64,000 nt of DNA. Source: Cladocopium goreaui. Taxonomy: Eukaryota > Sar > Dinophyceae > Suessiales > Symbiodiniaceae. Under the pieces are notes generated by a model. It was not told the DNA's origin, ran no database searches, and saw only the letters and a list, made by a program, of their open reading frames with translations. The position numbers were made by a program, and so were the translations under genes. Shown here one piece after another: positions 13,017 to 25,498 of this stretch. The DNA is taken from positions 160,001 to 224,000 of the forward strand of contig CAMXCT020006751.1 in NCBI GenBank assembly GCA_947184155.2. Direction: 5' to 3'. The number at the start of each line of letters is the position of its first letter. Position 1 is the stretch's first letter.

Positions 13017-13795
13017 ACAATTTGAATGTTGATAGATGTCGTTTTTGTTAACTACATCTTGAATCATTTCACCTGGTCACCACACTTCCCTTGGCATGTT
13101 TTGCTCTTCAGACTTGCTGGATGGGATGATGTTCCCAAGACTTTCATATCGTTCAAAGTAGTCCAACAAATAAGACATAGGGAATCCCAAATCGAGGCTT
13201 TCGTGAAACAAGTGTTCGCCAAATTATGTTGGTTCATATGCCAATGTTGCTTGATGTTGGTTACTTGTTCTGTGGCTATGCTCAAACATGAAGCATTCAT
13301 GTACACAATACACCATCGATTCTTGGAAATGTGATCATTTTGAGCCATTCGCATATCCCAATGTTCGTCGACACATTAATAATTCATTAATACATGCAAT
13401 ACAGCTACCGAATCCCATTTTGGTTGATTTATACCCTACAGTAATCATATCGAACATAACCATAAATTGCGCTTTTGTCTATACAGTACATGATTCAGGG
13501 GAATAATCCAAAATATGCATATGGTTGTCAGGTTGCGGGAACAGAAACCCTGAAAGTAGCCCAGATAGATCGCCACAGGGTGTTTAATCATCTAATCATT
13601 TTCCCAGAACCCTACATTCTATAAACTAACCTTTCACTCTGGACATGTCTGGATTTGGATTAAAGACATGTTACAGTTTCCCATTAACTTCTAATTATGC
13701 ATGGTTCACACAATATCTGTGAACTGTGGCTCTTTATTTGGTTCCTCATATACGGCTCACATGGTGCACTTTTAACTTCGAAAAATATCCTAGGA

Positions 13796-13900
13796 TACCC
13801 TCTGGTAATTCAACAGAGCTATTGAAGATGACCATTTATAGTGGATTTACCCATTGGAAATGGTGATTTTCCATGGTTATGTTAGTTTACCAGATGGTAA
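13796..13900. repeat. MITE-like element, family M2, copy 2
   Basis: TACCCTCTGGTAATTCAACA is followed by CCATTTATAGTGGATTTACC and GATTTTCCATGGTTATGTTA, and the element ends TTTACCAGATGGTAA. It is a degenerate M2 copy. Confidence 0.65.
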
Positions 13901-14119
13901 ATCTTTACAGAAATCTGGAAAACCTATGGTTTCTCTAGACATGATCTACATCCATGGTGGGTTTTCCACATCGAACTGTAAACGGTTAAGGCGTGGCCTG
14001 GCGCCCAAAGCTTTGGCGCCGGCAACGGCAAGGAAGCTCTGTGGCCTTCAACACAGGTGCAGCTTGCAGCCTAGGGGAAGTTCCAACATATCAATAAACC
14101 ATATTACTAGGCACACACA

Positions 14120-14215
14120 TATATATATAGGATACATAATATAGTGATTATATATACATATATATATGTATGTATTATGACTTATATATAACATATATAT
14201 ATAGTTAATAAACCA
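14120..14215. repeat. AT microsatellite
   Basis: Interrupted (TA)n runs and ATACATATATATATGTATG words. This is simple-sequence DNA. Confidence 0.85.
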
Positions 14216-14714
14216 CACAAGTAAAATCCTAATGAGATAGTCATAGTGATCGCAATCGTCCCCTGTCAGCATCGCCGCCGGCAGGTGCCTGGCTACTTGG
14301 TGGATGATTCAGTGAATCTCTGCCACTTTTCGCCGTTTTTTTTATAGGTTATTCATGACCATATAATGGGATATAAAATGGTTCATAATGGTTATATATT
14401 ATATATCTATATGGCCTATATTGGTTATGAATGCCATATTTTACGACTTCCTGGTTACACATGAAATTATGAAAAAAACATAGTATTCAAAATAGCTGTT
14501 TTTTTCAGGTTGTTCCAGTTGCGAGCATATCATAGACTTACCCCTTAAAGAATCTTAAAGAAGTCATGTATATCGGAGACAAAGACGTCGCGTATAGTGG
14601 GCGTCCTCGGATGATATATGCAGATTTCACTGTCAAAGCATTTCTTGTACAAGCTTTGCAGCAAAATTAGATACGCAGAGGCTCAGAAGCTTTGTCATGG
14701 TCCAAAGCCTCAAT

Positions 14715-14835
14715 GGCCATTTCAGGAACCTAAATTGGAGGTACCTACCATATATGTTTGGCCGATTTTTGAGGCCTAAATTTCAGGGAAAATCCCCACG
14801 AAATATGGCCTAAAATAGGCTCCTGAAATTCCCAT
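14715..14835. repeat. MITE-like element, family M6, copy 3
   Basis: GGCCATTTCAGGAACCTAAA at the left and GGCTCCTGAAATTCCC at the right are imperfect inverted ends. The block GGTACCTACCATATATG is shared with the other M6 copies. Confidence 0.6.
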
Positions 14836-15310
14836 GCACGAAGATCATCGTCCCATTGCGTTGTCCATCTACAAGGTGATGCCTCCTGCAAGTTGCCTGC
14901 CTTAAAGCCATAAATCCAATCCTTTTTTTGCGTACTTATTTCAAGCAACTTAGCCATCTTATGCCATCTTTGAGGTTTATACCATTTTATACCACCCATT
15001 TTTTTTTGAGCCATAAAGTCAATTGTGTATGGTAAACCTCATATACGTATAGTAAACCATTGTTCTCCATGAATCGTCCTTTTTTTCGTCCTTCATCGTT
15101 CAGTTTACTCGGCTCGTCACTCCGAAAATCCGGCCAGTGAGGTGAGTTTTGATCCGAGTTCCAAGTTCTTTTACTTCGAAGAATGTCAAGTCCCAGCTGT
15201 CGGCGTCGGCTTATCCCCTTGGAGGCAGGGGAAGAAAACCTGCCAGATCCAGTGCTGTCAAACAAAATCCAGCTGGTTTTGTCGCTAAAAACTACCAGTA
15301 ATAAATTAAA

Positions 15311-15350
15311 GCCTAGTCAAGCCTAGTCAAGCCTAGTCAAGCCTAGTCAT
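15311..15350. repeat. 10-bp tandem repeat, four copies
   Basis: GCCTAGTCAA is repeated four times with one change in the last copy. Confidence 0.9.
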
Positions 15351-15504
15351 TTTTTCCATGCATTTAAAGGCATTGCGGGAGAATTTTGAGTTTTCACCGT
15401 GGTCAGTTTTCTTGCAGAAATGTACCGTTATGTTATCTAGTCAGGTAGCGTTTTCAAGGCAGCAAGATTGGCACAAAAACACGGTTTTAACGTTTTGCAA
15501 TTTT

Positions 15505-15616
15505 TACCCTCCGGTAAACATTCACATAGCTATTCAACATGGCCCAGTCGAAATAGTTGATTTTCCCATCTACAAAATTGTGATTTTCCATCGCTATGTT
15601 AAATTACTAGAGGGTA
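15505..15616. repeat. MITE-like element, family M2, copy 3
   Basis: TACCCTCCGGTAAACATTCA at the left and GTTAAATTACTAGAGGGTAA at the right are inverted. The inner ACATAGCTATTCAACATG and GATTTTCCATCGCTATGT blocks pair. An M1 element begins only about 15 bp downstream. Confidence 0.75.
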
Positions 15617-15630
15617 ACTTGATACTTCAT

Positions 15631-15736
15631 CTGGTTGGTGGTTTCAAACATGAATTTTCTTTTCCATTTCATCTATGGGATGTCATCCTTCCCATTGACT
15701 CATATTTTTCAGAGGGGTAGGTCAACCACCAACCAG
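15631..15736. repeat. MITE-like element, family M1, copy 3
   Basis: CTGGTTGGTGGTTTCAAACA at the left and GTCAACCACCAACCAG at the right, with the family's TTTTTCAGAGGGGTAG block inside. A C12A12-type homopolymer pair lies just downstream at about 15768-15791. Confidence 0.85.
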
Positions 15737-15948
15737 TCATGATCTTGGAGATGTAGGAAAATCCTACCCCCCCCCCCAAAAAAAAAAAGGATCCCTCATG
15801 ATCCCTCCAGAAACCATGGCTAACCATGAGCCACACATATTTCGACCCATCTGGAGGGTGTTTCATGAGCCAAGCGCTGTGAAGAAAAGCTTGAAATCGT
15901 TGAATTGAGCTCTGACCAAACGTCCTGTTGGCGTTTTTTCATGGGGAA

Positions 15949-16077
15949 TTACCATCTGGTTATTTAACATAGCCATGGAAAATGGCCCATTTATAGATGA
16001 TTTTCCCATTAAAATCTCCATTTATGGTTGGGATTTTCCATGGCTATGTTAAATAACCAGAGGGTAACCAATACTTA
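15949..16077. repeat. MITE-like element, family M2, copy 4
   Basis: TTACCATCTGGTTATTTAAC at the left and GTTAAATAACCAGAGGGTAA at the right are nearly perfect inverted repeats. ACATAGCCATGGAAAATGG pairs with GATTTTCCATGGCTATGT. This is one of the best-preserved copies. Confidence 0.85.
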
Positions 16078-16203
16078 TTCAATTGGGACTGATTTCTTGG
16101 GGATTCCGAACTGACAAAAATGTGTTTGGAATTTCTCGAAATCACTAGGGATGACGGCTTGTGTCTTGAACACTGCGAAAATTTGATCTTGTATGAGTTA
16201 TAT

Positions 16204-16402
16204 CCCAACTGGGATAGTTACTTTAAACCATAGTTAGTTATATAATAGTTATATCATCCCACTTAGAACTGGGATATAAATACGTGATACCCTCTGGTTA
16301 TGACTGTTACATAGCTATGGAAACATGACCCATTTAGAAAGATGATGTAACTCTTAAACATGAGGATTTTCCATGGCTATGTAACAAATAACCAAAGGGT
16401 AA
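16204..16402. repeat. M5 repeat copy 2 joined to M2 element copy 5
   Basis: Positions 16204-16308 repeat 11467-11570. The adjoining M2 element spans 16288-16402 with TACCCTCTGGTTATGACT and AACAAATAACCAAAGGGTAA ends and the usual inner pairing blocks. Confidence 0.8.
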
Positions 16403-16576
16403 ATATTTATAGTTACGATTGCCATCATTTGCCAAGGCCACCCTTCAAGGGGCATCATTGATCCACAGGCTCCAATCAATCTGCACGTGTGTCGATCCAG
16501 GATCTAGGATCATTGTTAACGGTGTCAACCTTGGAGGATTTCCAACATCTGCAGATGTGCAGCAGATTTCTTTAAG

Positions 16577-16685
16577 TTATCCTTTGGCTATTTGTTACAT
16601 AGCCATAGAAAATCACCATTTTAATAGGTACATCATCTATAAATGGTTCATTTTCCATAGCTATGTAACAAATAACCAGAGGGTA
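16577..16685. repeat. MITE-like element, family M2, copy 6
   Basis: TTATCCTTTGGCTATTTGTT at the left mirrors AACAAATAACCAGAGGGTA at the right. The inner ACATAGCCATAGAAAATCAC pairs with TTCATTTTCCATAGCTATGT. Confidence 0.8.
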
Positions 16686-16889
16686 TCTCTGGTCAGAGTC
16701 GCTACATTCACAAAAAAACACTTCAATCAGTACGTCAACCATCCAATGCTTCGTCGCAGGTTGCTGAATCCAGGCAGAGTCGCGATGGACTTCCAGGCCG
16801 TTTCCATGCATTCCCTGGGAGAAGGTCATCAGAAGAGATTCTGCGTACGTCCTTGAATCCTTGCGGATGATATATGCATGATGCATGTA

Positions 16890-16965
16890 ATTTTGTATAT
16901 TATGTATATATATATACGTATCTCTATATATATATATACGTAATATATATATATATGTTGATTTT
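16890..16965. repeat. AT microsatellite
   Basis: Runs of (TA)n interrupted by ACGTATCTC and TACGTAA. Confidence 0.85.
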
Positions 16966-17258
16966 GTAAATGTTTGTTGTTTTCTTTTGTGATTTCTGTT
17001 TGTTTCCCATGGTTATCTCGCATCGTGCCATCGTGCCAGCTGATGAGCTTGACCGTCAAAGGATGAAACTTCACGAGCTGAGGATGACGAGTTCTCCATC
17101 GGATAAGACAGTGACAACAACGACTTCCGAAATTCGGAAGTGCAGTGAACCAGTAGTGAACTCAGTGGAGATATATAAATCCACCATTTTTTGTGTTTGT
17201 TTTCTTTGTGCAATCCCGAGTTATGGGGGTTTAAACGGTTTACAACCATAGTTATGAG

Positions 17259-17378
17259 CTGGTGATGGTGGTGACTGGAACATGAATGGATTATATGTTT
17301 CCATTAATTTTGGGAATTTCATAATCCCAACTGACGAACTCCATCATTTTTCAGGGGGGTAGGTATACCGCCAACCAG
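17259..17378. repeat. MITE-like element, family M1, copy 4 (degenerate)
   Basis: The left end CTGGTGATGGTGGTGACT is decayed; the right end is CCGCCAACCAG. The interior GGAACATGAATGGATTATAT and CATCATTTTTCAGGGGGGTA matches other M1 copies at 23691 and 26274. Confidence 0.7.
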
Positions 17379-17402
17379 TTATGCCAGTTATGCCGATAAA
17401 AG

Positions 17403-17518
17403 TAATCTCTGGTAAACTAACATAACTATGGAAAATCACCATTTTTAATGGGTACATCCACTATTTCTATGGCCATTTTCAATATAGCCATAGCTATTTT
17501 GACATAATCAGAGGGTAA
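17403..17518. repeat. MITE-like element, family M2, copy 7
   Basis: TAATCTCTGGTAAACTAACA at the left, ACATAATCAGAGGGTAAA at the right, with CATAACTATGGAAAATCACC and CATAGCTATTTTGACATA inside. Confidence 0.7.
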
Positions 17519-17739
17519 ATGTTACATCTAACCAGGTGTTCCCATTAGATCCAATTAAACCACCATTAAATGCCATTAAACCAAGGCGTATCCCTGGGAG
17601 GACTTTCTCTCCGCCTGCAAGCGCTCCACGCACTCCACGAAGTCCACAAACTGCAGGAGTGGCGCCACAGCATCGCTGGTGCCTGGGTTCCACCTGTTGT
17701 GTCACCATATTGTTTGATCATACTTGATCCAAGTATGTT

Positions 17740-17790
17740 CAAATTATATATGTATATATATATATATATATGTAATTATATGTACACATT
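17740..17790. repeat. AT microsatellite
   Basis: A (TA)n-rich run in non-coding DNA. Confidence 0.8.
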
Positions 17791-18069
17791 TAACTATATT
17801 TATAAATTGTTTATCTTTTTATGAGTTTTTCTCTATCCGGTTGTTTATTGTTCAAACTTAAGCCATTCGATCTTTGAGATGTTATGTATTGCTGGAACTC
17901 ACGATCGCCAATCTTTAGGCAGCACAGTCCAAGGGCAGTCGGATCCTATAATATACTATAATTATATATTATATAATGATAGAGGCTCACCAAAAGGATA
18001 GAACAGTAAGATGTAGCAAGACACAATTATAACATACTGTCAACATAGTTGTTCATACTTTTTCTTTTT

Positions 18070-18145
18070 TTCATATATATATATAATATAATATATATAT
18101 ATAATATAATAAATATAATATATATAATATAATATATATATAGAT
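18070..18145. repeat. AT microsatellite
   Basis: Repeats of ATATATATATAATATAAT. Confidence 0.85.
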
Positions 18146-18339
18146 AGATCACCTGTTGTGTTGATGAAATATCCCATGTTCGCCACCAACATGTTCCCAC
18201 ACAACGCCCTCAGGTGAACGTACCTTACGACGCCGATGAATTGCCCGACGATCCGGAGGCCATCGGATGCTAGAATGTTTGTCAAGATGTTTGACATTCA
18301 ACCGTATTTTGAATCTACTGCAGAATGATGTATATAAAT

Positions 18340-18860
18340 ACATTATATATATAATGTAGTATATATATATATACACATTATATATATACATTATATATAT
18401 ATATATATTTATTATATATATACATTATATATATACATTATATATATACATTATATATATACATTATATATATACATTATATATATACAATATATATATA
18501 CATTATATATATACATACATACATTATATATATACATTATATATATACATTATATATATACATTATATATATACATTATATATATAAGCATTATATATAT
18601 ATACATTATATATATACACATTATATATATATACATTATATAATTAAGCATTATATATATATATATACATTATATATATACATTATATATATACATTATA
18701 TATATACACATTATATATACATTATATATACATTATATATATAATGTATATATATACATTATATATATACATATATATGTATGTATGTACACTATATATA
18801 TATATTCATACATTATACATATACACATTATATATATACATAGATAATTTCACATTGATA
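18340..18860. repeat. AT-rich tandem array with a unit of about 13-14 bp
   Basis: About 500 bp built from TATATATACATTA-type units, around 35 copies, with small insertions such as TAAGCAT. The array is strongly able to form cruciforms. Confidence 0.9.
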
Positions 18861-18956
18861 TATTGCATTATATCATTTATGTATGTACAAACCCAAGGTC
18901 TGGTTGCTGAAATGTGTTGAAATATCATTTGCAATGCGGAGGCCCGTTGATAACTA

Positions 18957-19036
18957 AGCTGGTGAACATAACTCCAATGACTATGGTTTATGACACTTCC
19001 AACATTTTGGATTTCATGGGGTGTACAAGCCAACTT
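18957..19036. repeat. MITE-like element, family M3, partial copy
   Basis: AACATAACTCCAATGACTAT followed by GGTTTATGACACTTCC and AAGCCAACTTATAAC resembles the inner part of M3 elements. The GGGGCCCC ends are missing. Confidence 0.4.
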
Positions 19037-19177
19037 ATAACGGATGGGGGCTACAGATGCTTGGAAGTCGTCCCCAAAAGTGCTGTTGGTTGACTACCAT
19101 GAACCAGTTCGATATAATCATGAAGCCTTTTTCGTGAACTTGGAGATGTCTAAACCAACTTACCAGAATATTAATCT

Positions 19178-19298
19178 TGTTGATGATTTGGGGCATGAAT
19201 GGATTATGATTTTCCATTAATTTTGGGAATGTCATCATTCCAACTGCGTTCACTCCATGATTTTTCAGAGGGGTAGGTAGGTTGAAACCACCAACCAG
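19178..19298. repeat. MITE-like element, family M1, copy 5 (left end decayed)
   Basis: The right end AACCACCAACCAG and the body GGCATGAATGGATTATGATT and GATTTTTCAGAGGGGTAGG match the family. The left terminal repeat is not recognisable. Confidence 0.65.
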
Positions 19299-19839
19299 AC
19301 TAAGTATCAACCCCCAATGCTTCGTCGCTACAGTTCCCATGTTTTCTATGTGAAATCGCCATTGACACTGGGGCAACTTGCAACGACTCGGTCTAAGGTC
19401 TTGCCGCCCATCAAGATCCCCTTGGACGATCTGAAGGAGCTGGCCCTGTACTGCGCCGCTGGGATTTTCGACGACGGACCGTTGGGATTGTAACGGTTTT
19501 CAGACATGTTGAAGGGTTGGATCAACTGTTTGGATATGAGGTGATGGAAAGTGGAGATTTTAATGACTTTACACAGGGAACTTAAGGGGAGAGAAATGGA
19601 GATCATGGGATGTCGATGGAGTAGGAAAAAACGGGAAGGAGAATTCTGAGCTGCAACGACTTCACTGCGCCACTGGAATGGTACATGGGGAAGTAAGAGA
19701 AGCACGCGCAGTGGCTGCATCCCCAGTACGGCTTAAAGTGTTGCTATGTTTAGCTATAGTAATATCCCCATCTATAAATGCTACATCGGCAAGGGATGGT
19801 GTCATCATTCCCAATCTTTCTTAGCGAATCCTAGATTGG

Positions 19840-19930
19840 ATACCCTCCGGTAGTTTGACATAGCTAAACATGGCCCAGATATGGATGATTGCCCATTAAA
19901 CATAGTGATCTTCCATTGCGACCATGAGAT
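19840..19930. repeat. MITE-like element, family M2, partial copy 8
   Basis: TACCCTCCGGTAGTTTGACA then TAGCTAAACATGGCCC matches the left half of M2. The right end is decayed. Confidence 0.5.
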
Positions 19931-20267
19931 TCCTCCACTCTCGGCTAAGAATTCATTGGTATTTGATCAAGAACCCAAAAATTTTGGTTCATGGGGGTCA
20001 CGTTTAGAGGGTTTGAAATTTGTGAGTAATCCATGAACGCCTATCAAGTGTCTTTATTTTGTATACGTCTAGTTTTTGCATCCCTGTGAAATGGGAAACA
20101 GTATGTTTTCAGCTGTGTTTCTTCCATCCCGAAACACATGTTTGTCCGATAAAAATTGAGCTATTTCATCCCCACAGCTGGGCCAACCTTGGTCAACTTC
20201 AAAAGTACTGCAAAAAATCTCTTGCTAAGGGTAAAATGATGTAAAATCTACTAACCAGCCAAACAAA

Positions 20268-20382
20268 ACAAACATGAATTTTATGTTCCATCATATCTAT
20301 TCATATCTGGGATGTCATCCTTCCCATTGACTTTCACTCCATCATTTTTCAGAGGGGTAGGTAGGTTGAAACCACCAACCAG
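20268..20382. repeat. MITE-like element, family M1, copy 6 (left end decayed)
   Basis: AACATGAATTTTATGTTCCA, CATTTTTCAGAGGGGTAGG and the right end ACCACCAACCAG mark it as M1. It abuts the minisatellite that begins about 14 bp downstream. Confidence 0.65.
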
Positions 20383-20395
20383 ATATCCATGAAAA

Positions 20396-23069
20396 GATTC
20401 CCATTAGATCCCAAAAAAAACCACCTAAGATTCCCATTAGATCCCAAAAAAAACACCATCATATCCCAATTAGATCCTATTAAACCACCTAAGATTCCCA
20501 TTAGATCCCCCAAAAAAAAACCCTAAGATTCCCATTAGATCCCAAAAAAAACCACCATCATATCCCATTAGATCCCAAAAAAAACCACCATCATATCCCA
20601 TTAGATCCCAAAAAAAACACCATTATATCCCATTAGATCCCCAAAAAAACCACCATCATATCCCATTAGATCCCAAAAAAAACCACCATCATATCCCATT
20701 AGGTCATCCCATTAGATCCCAAAAAAAACCACCATCATATCCCGTTAGATCCCAAACAAAACCACCATCATATCCCATTAGATCCCCAAAGAAAACCACC
20801 ATCATACCCCATTAGATCCCAAAAAAAACCACCATCATATCCCATTAGATCCCAAACAAAAACCACCATCATATCCCATTAGATCCAAAAAAAACACCAT
20901 CATATCCTATTAGATCCCAAGAAAAACCACCATCATATCCCATTAGATCCCCAAAAAAACCACCATCATATCCCATTAGATCCCAAAAAAAACCACCATC
21001 ATATCCCATTAGATCCCAAAAAAAACCACCATCATATCCCATTAGATCCCAAAAAAAACCACCATCATATCCCATTAGATCCCAAAAAAAACCACCATCA
21101 TATCCCATTAGATCCCAAAAAAAACCACCATCATATCCCATTAGATCCCAAAAAAAGCCACCATCATATCCCATTAGATCCCAAAAAAAAACACCATCAT
21201 ATCCCATTAGATCCCAAAAAAACCCACCATCATATCCCATTAGATCCCAAAAAAAACCACCATCATATCCCATTAGATCTCAAAAAAAACACACCATCAT
21301 ATCCCATTAGATCCCCAAAAAAAACACCATCATATCCCATTAGATCCCAAAAAAAACCACCATCATATCCCATTAGGTCATCCCATTAGATCCCAAAAAA
21401 AACCACCATCATATCCCATTAGGTCCAAAAAAAACCACCATCATATCCCATTAGATCCCAAAAAAAACCACCATCATATCCCATTAGATCCCAAAAAAAA
21501 CCACCATCATATGCCATTAGATCCAAAAAAAAACCACCATCATATCCCATTAGATCCCAAAAAAAACCACCATCATATCCCATTAGATCCCAAAAAAAAA
21601 CACCATCATATCCCATTAGATCCCAAAAAAAACCACCATTATATCCCATTAGATCCAAAAAAAAACACCATCATATCCCATTAGATCCCCAAAAAAACCA
21701 CCATCATATCCCATTAGGTCATCCCATTAGATCCCAAAAAAAAACCACCATCATATCCCATTAGATCCCAAAAAAAACCACCATCATACCCCATTAGATC
21801 CCAAAAAAAACCACCATCATATCCCATTAGATCCCAAAAAAAAACACCATCATATCCCATTAGATCCCAAAAAAAAAAACCATCATATCCCATTAGATCC
21901 CAAAAAAAACCACCATCATACCCCATTAGATCCCAAAAAAAAACCACCATCATATCCCATTAGATCCCAAAAAAAACCACCATCATATCCCATTAGATCC
22001 CAAAAAAAACCACCATCATATCCCATTAGATCCCAAAAAAAACCACCATCATATCCCATTAGATCCCAAAAAAAACCACCATCATATCCCATTAGATCCC
22101 AAAAAAAACCACCATCATATCCCATTAGATCCCATTAGATCCCAAAAAAAACACCATCATATCCCATTAGATCCCAAAAAAAACCACCATCATATCCCAT
22201 TAGATCCCAAAAAAAACCACCATCATATCCCATTAGATCATCATCCATTAGATCCCAAAAAAAACACCATCATATCATTAGATCCAAAAAAAAACAACCA
22301 TCATATCCCATTAGATCCCACCATCATATCCCATTAGAATCCAAAAAAAACCACCATCATATCCCATTAGATCCCAAAAATTAAACCACCATCATATCCC
22401 ATTAGATCCCAAAAAAAACCACCATCATATCCCATTAGATCCCAAAAAAAACCACCATCATATCCCATTAGATCCCAAAAAAAACCACCATCATATCCCA
22501 TTAGATCCCAAAAAAAACCACCATCATATCCCATTAGATCCCAAAAAAAACCACCATCATATCCCATTAGATCCCAAAAAAAACCACCATCATATCCCAT
22601 TAGATCCCAAAAAAAACCACCATCATATCCCATTAGATCCCAAAAAAAACACCATCATATCCCATTAGATCCCAAAAAAAACCACCATCATATCCCATTA
22701 GATCCCAAAAAAAACCACCATCATATCCCATTAGATCCCAAAAAAAACCACCATCATATCCCATTAGATCCCAAAAAAAACCACCATCATATCCCATTAG
22801 ATCCCAAAAAAAACCACCATCATATCCCATTAGATCCCAAAAAAAACCACCTAAGATTCCCATTAGATCCCAAAAAAAACACCATCATATCCCATTAGAT
22901 CCCAAAAAAAACCACCATCATATCCCATTAGATCCCAAAAAAAACCACCATCATATCCCATTAGATCCAAAAAAAAACCACCATCATATCCCATTAGATC
23001 CCAAAAAAAACCACCATCATATCCCATTAGATCCCAAAAAAAACCACCATCATATCCCATTAAACCACC
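20396..23069. repeat. 33-bp minisatellite array, about 80 copies
   Basis: The unit is CCCATTAGATCCCAAAAAAA followed by ACCACCATCATAT, 33 bp in most copies. The array runs about 2.67 kb. Variation is mainly in the A7-A9 run, in CATCAT versus CATTAT, and in a few TAGGTCAT or TAAGATT variants. Because 33 is divisible by three, the minus strand reads as an open MGYDGGFFWDL repeat broken wherever the A-run length changes. I see no start context or unique sequence, so I do not call it a gene. Confidence 0.95.
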
Positions 23070-23690
23070 ATTTTGGTCTGGGTCAACCACCAAGCAGTTG
23101 TGGTTTCACCGTTTCACCGTTTCACCATGACCTGATCTGACCTGTCCAGCCTGTCCAGGTGGAAGATGCCAGTTGCCCGCCATGGTGCGATCTACTGGTG
23201 CCGCCGGGCCGTGGCGTGGTCCGGTGTGGGCTGGTCATTTGACCAATTTTGACCGAAAAGTGGTGGACAAATCGTGGTTTTTCTTGTGGTTAATCATGGT
23301 TGTAAGGTTTTTGTAATGGTTATATAATTATGGTTATAACCATGATTAACCACTATTAACCACTATAGGGGATAGGTCGATATGGCTAACCACTAATATA
23401 ATGGTTATATAGGGGATAGTAGTTGTGATCTCTGATCTGATCTCTTGGTCGAGATTATTCAATGGAAATTTGACCCTTTTCCAATGGACATCACTGGAGC
23501 GACGACTCATCCCAGTCGTAGCGCGACTTGATATGATAAACGAACTGGAAAGATCCAGCATTTTTAATGGGAAAAGTATGGGAAAACCATGGGAAAATGG
23601 TGATTTATATGGAAAGATCCACCATTTTTAATGGGTAAATCATTCTGGTTGGTAATGGATGATAATGGATGGTTGAATAGGAAAATCATT

Positions 23691-23806
23691 CTGGTTGGTG
23701 GTGACTGGAACATGAATGGATTATGACTTTCCATATATTGGGAATGTCATACTCCCAACTTACGAAATCCATCATTTTTCAGAGGGGTAGGTCAACCACC
23801 AACCAG
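23691..23806. repeat. MITE-like element, family M1, copy 7
   Basis: CTGGTTGGTGGTGACTGGAA at the left and GTCAACCACCAACCAG at the right, with AACATGAATGGATTATGACT and CATCATTTTTCAGAGGGGTA inside. It is a well-preserved copy. Confidence 0.85.
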
Positions 23807-24199
23807 TATTAGATCCATGTGGATTGCCCACTATTGCTGATCGATCTGATCGGTTTCAATCCTCCTTCTTGCGCAAGTTCTCCACAGTTGTGTCATTTTC
23901 AGTACGTGAAAACATGTTTTGGGTGGGGTGAAACCGGTATAATCTCGTGAGTGGCTGAACCATTGCAGCTAATTTCAGTTCCTTAAAACCCAGTTTGTTG
24001 TTGGTTGAATAGTTAAATCATGTTGAATTCCATATTTTTGCTGGTTTTCTCGCTTCCACCCTTAGAACTTTGTCACAATTTTCCCAGCATCTCCATGGCT
24101 CTCGCTACATTTGAGAATTTATCAATCAATGGCATGGTTTCCCCTAAGACTTTCACTCACACACACACTAATACCACCAACCAGATGATCATTGGTCAT

Positions 24200-24315
24200 A
24201 TCACCCTCTGGTAGTTTAACAGTTTGCTTTGGAAAACCACATTTTTTCATTGCCGTAAATCATCTCTAAATGGGCGTCCATTGTCCGCTATGTCAGTCAT
24301 AGCCCGAGGGTATAG
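24200..24315. repeat. MITE-like element, family M2, partial copy 9
   Basis: TCACCCTCTGGTAGTTTAAC at the left and ATAGCCCGAGGGTATA at the right, with decayed inner blocks. Confidence 0.5.
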
Positions 24316-24479
24316 ATCCACACCCAATATCCATTACACATGTCCAATACACGCATCAGTTGTAAAACGACGACGAGTCAATCCTTCAGGGTGCTGCATG
24401 TTATGTTTGGTCGATAACCACCAGTACTTTGATATATGATGGTATATGCATCATAAACGCCATCATGAAATTGGACCAA

Positions 24480-24705
24480 ATATATCATATATATATATGA
24501 TGACCTATGACAATCTACGACAAACTATGACAATCTATGATAATCTATGATCATCTATGATAATCTATGATCATATATGAGATTCTTTGATAATCTATGA
24601 TATTCTGTGATATTTTATGATAATCTATGATATATATATATATGTTTAATATATATTATATTATATATGTTATATATTATATAATATATATATATATATG
24701 TACCA
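24480..24705. repeat. 11-bp degenerate tandem repeat plus AT microsatellites
   Basis: Between about 24505 and 24635 the word AATCTATGATA or ATCTATGATC recurs every 10-11 bp, about a dozen times. It is flanked by (TA)n runs on both sides. Confidence 0.85.
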
Positions 24706-25364
24706 TTAACATCCATTAACTATAGATCTGTGAGACTTGCAGCAACTTTGCGATTTTTTCTGCCAGGCTTTTGGGCCGGATCCATCGTCGCGGCTGCCGC
24801 TGGAAACGCTAGGATGGCAGCTAAAGGAGCGGCGCATTTGGATGTCCTCGGGCGGGGCCAAGGTGGGAGGAGGGGAAGGTTTTGGGTGGATCAATGCTTC
24901 AACTAGTGAAAATCACAATTGTTTAAGGGTAATTCAGCTATAAATGGCAATTTTCAATAGCAAACTGGTCTTTTACCAGATGGTATATTATTAACCGGGT
25001 TATGGTGATAATATATATATATATATATTTAGTGAATCCACTTATTACTGGTTATTTGTTACATAGCTATGGAAGCCATGGCCCATTTACAGATGATTTT
25101 CCCAGCTAGAAACCTCCATTTATAATTGGGGATTACAATAATTGGTACCACTAATTGGGGATTGGTTAATATGATCCAATAATTGGGGATTACATGTTGT
25201 TTCATGTTATTTCATGTTGTTTCATGTTGTTTGTTTTGATTTTCAGGGTACTGATGTGCTCGCTGTATTTATTGTTGGCATACTTTTTTTCAGTTGCTTG
25301 CTGTATCATCGAATCATGTCCATTCAAGTTGCCATACGTTGGGTGGTGAATCCCCGTTTCCAGA

Positions 25365-25370
<6 letters not shown>

Positions 25371-25409
<39 letters not shown>

Positions 25410-25411
25410 CA
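25371..25411. repeat. (CAT)n trinucleotide repeat
   Basis: About 13 uninterrupted ATC/CAT triplets. Confidence 0.92.
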
Positions 25412-25498
25412 TCCATGGGTCAACTCCCCGCAGTATGTTTATTGGATTTGGTTGGTCAAAATCCGCATGTTTCAACATTTTTTCAAAAAATCATGTTG

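Noticed and set aside
20869-23093. Minus-strand MGYDGGFFWDL repeat protein
   Set aside because: It is explained by a 33-bp minisatellite. The frame breaks whenever the A-run length changes, and there is no unique coding sequence or start.
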